Part shown: in pieces, positions 6,803-11,485 of the stretch
How positions within the stretch are numbered: the first letter of the stretch is position 1
Layout: the number at the start of each line of letters is the position of its first letter
Assembly: GCA_047632595.1 (NCBI GenBank)
Contig: JBLIDK010000059.1
Coordinates: 1-11,485 of the forward strand
Direction: 5' to 3'
Source: JBLIDK01 sp047632595
GTDB taxonomy: Bacteria > Bacteroidota > Bacteroidia > Sphingobacteriales > Sphingobacteriaceae
Length of the DNA: 11,485 bases
Program-made: the position numbers and the translations under genes
Notes under the pieces: generated by a model
Seen by the model: only the letters and a program-made list of their open reading frames with translations
Databases searched by the model: none
Told to the model about the DNA's origin: nothing

Positions 6803-7510
6803 ATGCAATATAAAAGAGTCCTTTTAAAATTAAGTGGCGAAGCCCTAATGGGTGAAAAGAATTTCGGAATTGACCAAAGTAGGCTAGAACAATATGCCGA
6901 CGACATAAAAGAGGTTGCTGAATCAGGAGTTGAAGTAGCAATTGTTATAGGTGGCGGAAACATATACCGTGGTTTAGATGCTGAACGCGGCGGAATGGAC
7001 CGTGTTCAAGGTGATTATATGGGCATGTTGGCCACAGTGATTAACAGCATGGCCCTACAAGACGCTTTGGAAAAAAAAGGCATGAAAACTCGTTTGCTTA
7101 GCGCGATTAAAATGGAGCAAATTTGTGAGCCTTACATTCGCAGAAGAGCAGTAAGACATTTAGAAAAAGGTAGGGTAGTTATTTTTGGAGCTGGAACCGG
7201 CAATCCTTATTTTACTACAGATACAGCTGCATCCTTGCGTGCTATAGAAATTGAAGCTGAAGTTGTATTAAAAGGTACTCGTGTTGACGGCATTTATTCC
7301 GCCGATCCAGAAAAGGATAAAAACGCGGTGAAATATGATGAAATAACTTTCGCAGATGCATATGACAAGGGTTTAAACGTTATGGATATGACGGCATTTA
7401 CGTTGTGTCAAGAAAACAACCTGCCAATTATTGTATTCGATATGAACAAAGCAGGTAATTTTAATAAAATCGCATTGGGCGATAAAATGGGAACCTTAGT
7501 TAAAATTTAA
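6803..7510 (+). CDS. pyrH: Uridylate (UMP) kinase
   Basis: Bacterial UMP kinase phosphorylates UMP to UDP with ATP. It belongs to the amino-acid-kinase fold, forms hexamers, and is cytoplasmic. It has 235 residues, normal for the family. Visible are the N-terminal LLKLSGEAL with Lys9, the phosphate-binding loop VIGGGNIYRG (48-57), the MDRVQGDYMGMLATVINSMA segment (65-84), GAGTGNPYFTTDTAA (129-143) in the UMP and acceptor site, and VLKGTRVDGIYSADP (155-169). The ATG is well supported by homology because MQYKRVLLKLSGEAL aligns with the usual N-terminus. frr starts seven bases after its stop, the widely conserved pyrH-frr pair, so the two share one transcript. Confidence 0.97.
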   Translation: MQYKRVLLKLSGEALMGEKNFGIDQSRLEQYADDIKEVAESGVEVAIVIGGGNIYRGLDAERGGMDRVQGDYMGMLATVINSMALQDALEKKGMKTRLLSAIKMEQICEPYIRRRAVRHLEKGRVVIFGAGTGNPYFTTDTAASLRAIEIEAEVVLKGTRVDGIYSADPEKDKNAVKYDEITFADAYDKGLNVMDMTAFTLCQENNLPIIVFDMNKAGNFNKIALGDKMGTLVKI

Positions 7511-7517
7511 TCTCAAA

Positions 7518-8081
7518 ATGGAAGAATTAGTTAGAGACTGTCTGAACGACGCAAAAGAACAAATGTTAAAAGCAGTTGCTTTTTTCGAGGATTCATTAAG
7601 TAAAATTAGAGCCGGTAAAGCAATGCCGCAAATGTTAGAAGGTGTTATGGTGGATTATTATGGCTCTCCAACTCCCCTTTCTCAAGTTGCTAACATCAAT
7701 TGTCCTGATGGAAAAACTATATTGGTTCAACCTTGGGAAAAGCCAATGGTTGAAGTAATTGAAAAAGCTATTGGTGACGCAAACCTTGGTTTCAACCCTT
7801 CAAGCGATGGTACTAATATTCGTATTAACCTTCCACCTTTAACTACCGAAAGACGTATAGAACTTGTTAAGACAGCAAGGAATGAAGGAGAAAATGGAAA
7901 AATCGCAATACGCGCTATCCGTAAAGAAACTAATGACACTTTGAAAGACCTTAAAAGTGATGGCCTTTCAGAAGATGCGGTAAAAGATGCCGAAGAAAAG
8001 GTTCAAGTTTTAACCAATGAGTTTATAGTTAAAGTTGATAATCACCTTGACCGTAAGGAAAAAGACATAATGACTGTTTAA
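7518..8081 (+). CDS. frr: Ribosome recycling factor
   Basis: RRF acts with EF-G to split the post-termination ribosome. It has 187 residues, normal length, and a tRNA-like two-domain shape: helices at about 1-30 and 106-187 form domain I, and the beta domain lies between. Family marks are LSKIRAGKA (27-35), VDYYGSPTPLSQVA (45-58), LVQPWEK (69-75), LPPLTTERR (105-113) and IRAIRKETN (131-139), which carries a conserved Arg that contacts 23S rRNA in E. coli RRF. The gene is translated just after pyrH and is followed 20 bases after its stop by a strong terminator. Confidence 0.97.
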   Translation: MEELVRDCLNDAKEQMLKAVAFFEDSLSKIRAGKAMPQMLEGVMVDYYGSPTPLSQVANINCPDGKTILVQPWEKPMVEVIEKAIGDANLGFNPSSDGTNIRINLPPLTTERRIELVKTARNEGENGKIAIRAIRKETNDTLKDLKSDGLSEDAVKDAEEKVQVLTNEFIVKVDNHLDRKEKDIMTV

Positions 8082-8101
8082 TAAGCCGTTAAATAATTTT
8101 G

Positions 8102-8135
8102 AAGCCCATCAACCTTAGGCTGATGGGCTTTTTTT
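8102..8135 (+). terminator. Intrinsic terminator after frr
   Basis: AAGCCCATCA (8102-8111) pairs perfectly with TGATGGGCTT (8121-8130) around a 9-base loop, with a run of seven T residues from 8129 to 8135. It closes the pyrH-frr transcript and separates it from the ABC operon. The next 46 bases, up to the ABC promoter, hold no recognisable feature. Confidence 0.93.
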
Positions 8136-8181
8136 ATGTCCTTTGAATTATGCATTACATCAAGAATATTACGGATATGTC

Positions 8182-8212
8182 TTAATTAAGCCCCTATTAT
8201 AGAATACCTTTG
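8182..8212 (+). promoter_or_regulatory. Bacteroidota-type promoter of the ABC exporter operon
   Basis: TACCTTTG at 8205-8212 is an exact match to the -7 consensus TAnnTTTG. The -33 side is weaker: TTA at 8182-8184, 20 bases upstream. Transcription should begin about 8216-8220, giving a very short leader of some 13-17 bases before the TTG start at 8233, so there is little room for a regulatory leader. It lies between the frr terminator and the first ABC gene, where a promoter is required. Confidence 0.65.
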
Positions 8213-8232
8213 TGAGATTAAATTAATCCGAT

Positions 8233-8895
8233 TTGATTTTACTTAAAGACATTCGCAAAAGTTACCCAATAGGTAATCGACAACTTCAAGTGTTGAAAGG
8301 CATAGATATGGAGATTAAGGAGGGGGAATTTGTTTCCATTATGGGCTCTTCCGGTTCTGGAAAGTCTACACTTTTAAATATTCTTGGCATTTTGGATAAA
8401 TACGACTCGGGGGAATACTCGCTAGGTGGTTCATTAATTCAAAACTTAAGTGAAAAAAAAGCAGCAAACTACAGAAGTCAGTATTTAGGCTTCGTTTTTC
8501 AAAGCTTTAACCTTTTGGGGTTCAAAAACGCTGTTGAAAATGTAGCTGTTCCTTTATATTACCAGGGAGTACCTAGAAAAAAGAGAAATAAAATGGCCTT
8601 TGAGATGCTTGAAAAAGTAGGTCTAGCCGATTGGGCTGCACACAGTCCTTCAGAACTTAGTGGTGGGCAAAAACAACGAGTTGCAATTGCTCGAGCATTA
8701 ATTGCCAATCCTAAAGTAATTCTTGCCGACGAACCAACTGGAGCGCTGGATTCACAGACTTCAAACGACGTAATGAACCTTCTAACTCAAATAAACAACG
8801 AGGGCAAAACTATTATTGTCGTAACTCACGAAAACGATATTGCAGAAAAAACAGATCGTATAATTCGACTTAAAGACGGGTTAATAGAAAACTAA
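8233..8895 (+). CDS. ABC transporter ATP-binding protein, MacB/LolD type
   Basis: A 220-residue cytoplasmic ATPase that would power the two permeases encoded downstream. Motifs in order are a probable A-loop Tyr11, Walker A GSSGSGKST (38-46), the Q-loop Gln90 in FVFQSFNLL, the signature LSGGQKQRVA (142-151), Walker B VILADEPTGALD (162-173) with Glu167, and the switch His199 in VVTHEND. The sequence SIMGSSGSGKSTLLNILGIL is typical of the MacB/LolD/FtsE group that works with FtsX-like permeases. The start is TTG: the in-frame stop at 8224-8226 excludes anything further upstream, and the first internal ATG (8308) would remove the A-loop region. Unlike E. coli MacB, the ATPase is not fused to the permease. 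The transported substrate cannot be read from sequence. Confidence 0.94.
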   Translation: MILLKDIRKSYPIGNRQLQVLKGIDMEIKEGEFVSIMGSSGSGKSTLLNILGILDKYDSGEYSLGGSLIQNLSEKKAANYRSQYLGFVFQSFNLLGFKNAVENVAVPLYYQGVPRKKRNKMAFEMLEKVGLADWAAHSPSELSGGQKQRVAIARALIANPKVILADEPTGALDSQTSNDVMNLLTQINNEGKTIIVVTHENDIAEKTDRIIRLKDGLIEN

Positions 8896-8896
8896 G

Positions 8897-10144
8897 ATGT
8901 TTGATCTAGACAAATGGGAAGAAATATTTAGCACCATCCGCAAAAACAAATTGCGGACCTTTCTTACAGCATTTAGTGTGAGCTGGGGAATTTTTATGCT
9001 AATGCTACTTATTGGTGCCGGTTCTGGATTATTAAACGGAACTAAGGATCGATTCAAGGATGACGCAACAAACAGTATGTGGATTTGGCCAGGCCAGAGC
9101 ATGCTTCCTTACAAAGGTCAAAGTCCTGGGCGATATATTCAGTTTACTAACAATGATTTTGACCAAGTTCTTCAAAAAATTGACGGTGTTGAACACATTT
9201 CGGCGCGTTTTTTCATTAGTGGAAACTTCACAACCCGTTATGGAAAAAACTATTCATCCTTTACAATTAGAAGCTGTCATCCAGCTCACCAATATCTTGA
9301 AGGCACAATAATTACCAAAGGCCGCTACTTAAATGCATTTGATATTCAGAATAAACGAAAAGTCGCCGTAATTGGGGAAGAAGTAGTTGAAACATTATTT
9401 AAAGAAGAAGAAGAGCCTATAGGTAAGTGGATAGACATTGGTGGTATTCAGTATAAAATTGTAGGGGTGTTTTTAGATGAAGGTTCGGCTGGAGAAAACA
9501 GTATTATTTACCTTCCAATTAGCACCGCACAAATGACATATAGTGGGGGAAACCGTATTAATCAATTAATGTTTACAATTGGTGATGCCACACCTGAAGA
9601 AAGTATAGCAATTCAAGCTGCTACAAAAGAACTGTTGTTTAGCATGCACAATTTAGACCCCAATGATCCACGTGGAATACGGGTAAGGAACAACTTGGAA
9701 AGTTTTCAAAATGTGATGGACGTTTTTAAAGCCATCAACTTGGTTATTTGGTTTGTTGGTATAATGACTATTGTGGCTGGAATAATAGGCGTCTCCAATA
9801 TTATGTTAATTGTGGTGAAGGAGCGTAAAAAAGAAATTGGTGTTCGAAAAGCCTTAGGAGCAACTCCCGGGAGTATTGTTTCTCTAATCGTTCAAGAAAG
9901 TGTTTTAATTACCGTTTTTAGTGGGTTTATGGGAATGGTAGCTGGCATTGCTTTGGTTGAAGGAATAGGTTATGCAATGAAAAACTTTGGAATTGAAGCA
10001 ACTGGTTTCGGTGCTCCTGAAATAAATGGTGGAGCAGCCTTAACTGCACTAATCATTTTAATTGTTGCCGGAGTTTTGGCAGGATTTATTCCCGCTAGAA
10101 AAGCTGTTCTTATTCCGCCAATTGAAGCCTTAAGAGAAGAATAA
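8897..10144 (+). CDS. ABC transporter permease, MacB/FtsX type (first of two tandem paralogues)
   Basis: A 415-residue inner-membrane permease of the MacB family. One membrane helix (about 20-41) is followed by a large periplasmic MacB-type core (about 45-275), then the FtsX domain with three helices at about 282-307, 327-355 and 380-399. The cytoplasmic coupling segment ERKKEIGVRKALGATP (309-324) is typical and should contact the ATPase. The N-terminal amphipathic stretch MFDLDKWEEIFSTIRKNKLR is shared with the next gene. The ATG is one base after the ATPase stop, and the gene overlaps the following permease by one base (TAATG), so expression is tightly coupled. The core domain is strongly diverged from its partner, which suggests different roles. 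It may export peptides, small molecules or lipoproteins; lipoprotein release (LolCE-like) is a weaker alternative. Confidence 0.92.
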   Translation: MFDLDKWEEIFSTIRKNKLRTFLTAFSVSWGIFMLMLLIGAGSGLLNGTKDRFKDDATNSMWIWPGQSMLPYKGQSPGRYIQFTNNDFDQVLQKIDGVEHISARFFISGNFTTRYGKNYSSFTIRSCHPAHQYLEGTIITKGRYLNAFDIQNKRKVAVIGEEVVETLFKEEEEPIGKWIDIGGIQYKIVGVFLDEGSAGENSIIYLPISTAQMTYSGGNRINQLMFTIGDATPEESIAIQAATKELLFSMHNLDPNDPRGIRVRNNLESFQNVMDVFKAINLVIWFVGIMTIVAGIIGVSNIMLIVVKERKKEIGVRKALGATPGSIVSLIVQESVLITVFSGFMGMVAGIALVEGIGYAMKNFGIEATGFGAPEINGGAALTALIILIVAGVLAGFIPARKAVLIPPIEALREE

Positions 10145-11409
10145 TGTTCGACTACGATAAATGGCAAGAAATTTTCAGCACAATTCGAAGGAACAAACTT
10201 CGAACAATACTCACCGTCTTTGGTGTTTCGTGGGGAATTTTTATGCTTATTGTATTAATGGGCGCAGGAAAGGGGCTAGAAAACGGCGTTAAAGGCCGGT
10301 TTGGGTCTTTAAATCAAAACAGCGTCTTCTTGTGGTCAGGCAGAACAACGATGCCTTACGATGGCTTGAAGCCAGGCAGGCGTTTAAATTTTACTATGGA
10401 TGATGTCTTGGCTCTTCAAGATGAAGTTCCTGAAGCAAAAATAGTAATTCCAAGAAATCAACTAGGTGGTGGCTTTGGCGCAACTGCTGCGGTAAGTAGA
10501 GGGAATGTAACTAGTGGATTCAGCATTACGGGTGATTATCCAGAGTTTATGGAAATCAAAAAGATGGACGTTTATAAAGGGCGTTTTATCAATTTTGCTG
10601 ATTTACGTGATAAGAGAAAAGTTGCTGTTATTGGACAAACCGTTCGGGAAACTTTATTTAAGGAAGATGAAAACCCAATTGGCGAATACATTAAGGTTCG
10701 TGGAGTTCATTTTTTAGTAGTTGGGGTGCACAAATCTTTTCAAACTGCCGAACAAGCTGATGGAGATAATAGAGCAATTTTTATTCCTTTTACCACTTTT
10801 CAACAAGCTTTTAATTTTGGCACTAGAGTTGGTTGGTTTAATGTTGCGATTCATGACGATTACAAAGCAACAGATATAGAAGACAAAATAAAAGGCGTGT
10901 TAATGTCTAGGCATAGCGTACACCCAGAAGATTTACGAGCAGTGGGCGCTTTTAATACTCAAAAAACCGTTGAACAAATCTCTGGGGTTTTCACAGGAAT
11001 TCGAATTTTTGTATGGATAGTTGGTATTGGAACCTTAATGGCTGGAATTATCGGAATCAGTAACATCATGCTGATTGTTGTTAAAGAAAGAACAAAAGAA
11101 ATTGGAGTTAGAAAAGCTATGGGGGCTACCCCATGGAAAATCATTTCCTTAATATTGCAAGAGTCTATTTTCCTTACTACAATTTCTGGCTATTTAGGCT
11201 TAGTAGTAGGGGCCTCAATAATTGAGTTTATTGGGTGGTATATGAAAAACAACAGTTTGGATGCAGGCGCATTTGGCGCACCAGAAATTAATCCGGGATT
11301 AGTGTTTTCGGCATTAGTAATTTTAATTATTGGTGGTGCTTTAGCAGGATTTATTCCGGCGAAAAAAGCAGCATCAATTGAACCAATTGAAGCTCTTAGA
11401 AACGAATAA
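10144..11409 (+). CDS. ABC transporter permease, MacB/FtsX type (second of two tandem paralogues)
   Basis: A 421-residue inner-membrane permease with the same plan as the preceding protein: a helix at about 20-42, a periplasmic core to about 280, and FtsX helices at about 286-312, 333-362 and 385-405, with the coupling segment ERTKEIGVRKAMGATP (315-330). The termini are nearly identical in pattern to the first permease (NKLRT, VSWGIFML, EIGVRKA, AGFIPA, PIEAL), while the periplasmic core has diverged and contains an unusual Gly-rich stretch, LGGGFGATAAVSRG (107-120). The ATG overlaps the previous stop by one base. The pair most likely arose by tandem duplication and probably acts as a heterodimer with one shared ATPase, by analogy with LolCE; homodimers are possible. 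Confidence 0.92.
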   Translation: MFDYDKWQEIFSTIRRNKLRTILTVFGVSWGIFMLIVLMGAGKGLENGVKGRFGSLNQNSVFLWSGRTTMPYDGLKPGRRLNFTMDDVLALQDEVPEAKIVIPRNQLGGGFGATAAVSRGNVTSGFSITGDYPEFMEIKKMDVYKGRFINFADLRDKRKVAVIGQTVRETLFKEDENPIGEYIKVRGVHFLVVGVHKSFQTAEQADGDNRAIFIPFTTFQQAFNFGTRVGWFNVAIHDDYKATDIEDKIKGVLMSRHSVHPEDLRAVGAFNTQKTVEQISGVFTGIRIFVWIVGIGTLMAGIIGISNIMLIVVKERTKEIGVRKAMGATPWKIISLILQESIFLTTISGYLGLVVGASIIEFIGWYMKNNSLDAGAFGAPEINPGLVFSALVILIIGGALAGFIPAKKAASIEPIEALRNE

Positions 11410-11410
11410 A

Positions 11411-11485
11411 ATGAAGAAGTTTTTTATCGGATTTGCCGTGTTATTGTTTTTTGCCCTAGTGGTATTTACTGGATATTACTTTGTA
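11411..11485 (+). CDS. N-terminus of a probable MacA/HlyD-type periplasmic adaptor (partial, 3' end outside the window)
   Basis: An ATG one base after the second permease stop opens a frame that stays open for 25 codons to the window end. It begins MKKFFIGFAVLLFFALVVF, a short basic N-terminus followed by a single hydrophobic helix, as expected for a membrane anchor or uncleaved signal. Position directly after MacB-type permeases, where Bacteroidota commonly carry the RND/MacA-type periplasmic adaptor, supports that identity, but the diagnostic lipoyl and hairpin domains lie beyond the window. The gene itself is fairly certain; the function is inferred from context only. Confidence 0.65.
   Translation, partial: MKKFFIGFAVLLFFALVVFTGYYFV

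Noticed and set aside
9060..9311. Open frame of 83 codons inside the first permease gene in another plus-strand frame
   Set aside because: It lies wholly within a well-supported permease gene, has no recognisable motif or initiation signal, and is best explained as a chance open frame.
8897..11409. The two permease genes as one gene split by a frameshift or a recent repeat
   Set aside because: Each encodes a full-length permease with its own four membrane helices and termini, and the nucleotide sequences are well diverged, so they are old tandem paralogues rather than a broken gene or a recent duplication.

Overview
The window is a stretch of ordinary core chromosome from an AT-rich member of the Bacteroidota, most likely Flavobacteriales. 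Evidence for this is the order rplM-rpsI-rpsB-tsf then pyrH-frr, protein sequences that look flavobacterial, weak or absent Shine-Dalgarno sequences, and two matches to the Bacteroidota -7 promoter element TAnnTTTG (TATCTTTG before rplM, TACCTTTG before the ABC operon). The family-level placement is inference. I see no mobile element, CRISPR array, tRNA or rRNA gene, and no gene-free stretch longer than about 200 bases.

Layout. (1) 1-3568, plus strand: the 3' end of an unidentified gene, an MscS-family mechanosensitive channel, an ALDH7-type aldehyde dehydrogenase (probable aminoadipate-semialdehyde / piperideine-6-carboxylate dehydrogenase) and a YugP-like membrane zinc metallopeptidase. The gaps are 1, 3 and 21 bases, so they are probably co-transcribed. 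(2) 3570-3956, minus strand: apaG, which converges on the peptidase gene with one base between the stop codons. (3) 4073-6733: a promoter, a folded leader, then rplM (L13), rpsI (S9), rpsB (S2) and tsf (EF-Ts), closed by a strong intrinsic terminator. (4) 6803-8135: pyrH (UMP kinase) and frr (ribosome recycling factor), closed by a second strong terminator. (5) 8182-11485: a promoter, a MacB-type ABC ATPase, two tandem paralogous MacB/FtsX-type permeases, and the first 25 codons of a protein that looks like a MacA/HlyD-type periplasmic adaptor.

How they work together. Blocks 3 and 4 are translation functions (30S and 50S proteins, EF-Tu recycling, ribosome recycling) plus UMP kinase, the usual company of tsf and frr. 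Block 5 looks like a complete inner-membrane part of a tripartite export or lipoprotein-handling machine with two different permease subunits. Block 1 mixes membrane stress and lysine/aldehyde metabolism with no obvious common pathway.

I did not find a convincing undescribed system. The points most worth a second look are the structured rplM leader with its TTG start codon(s), the two-permease MacB-like operon opening with another TTG start, and the terminator-free convergence of apaG with the zinc peptidase gene.
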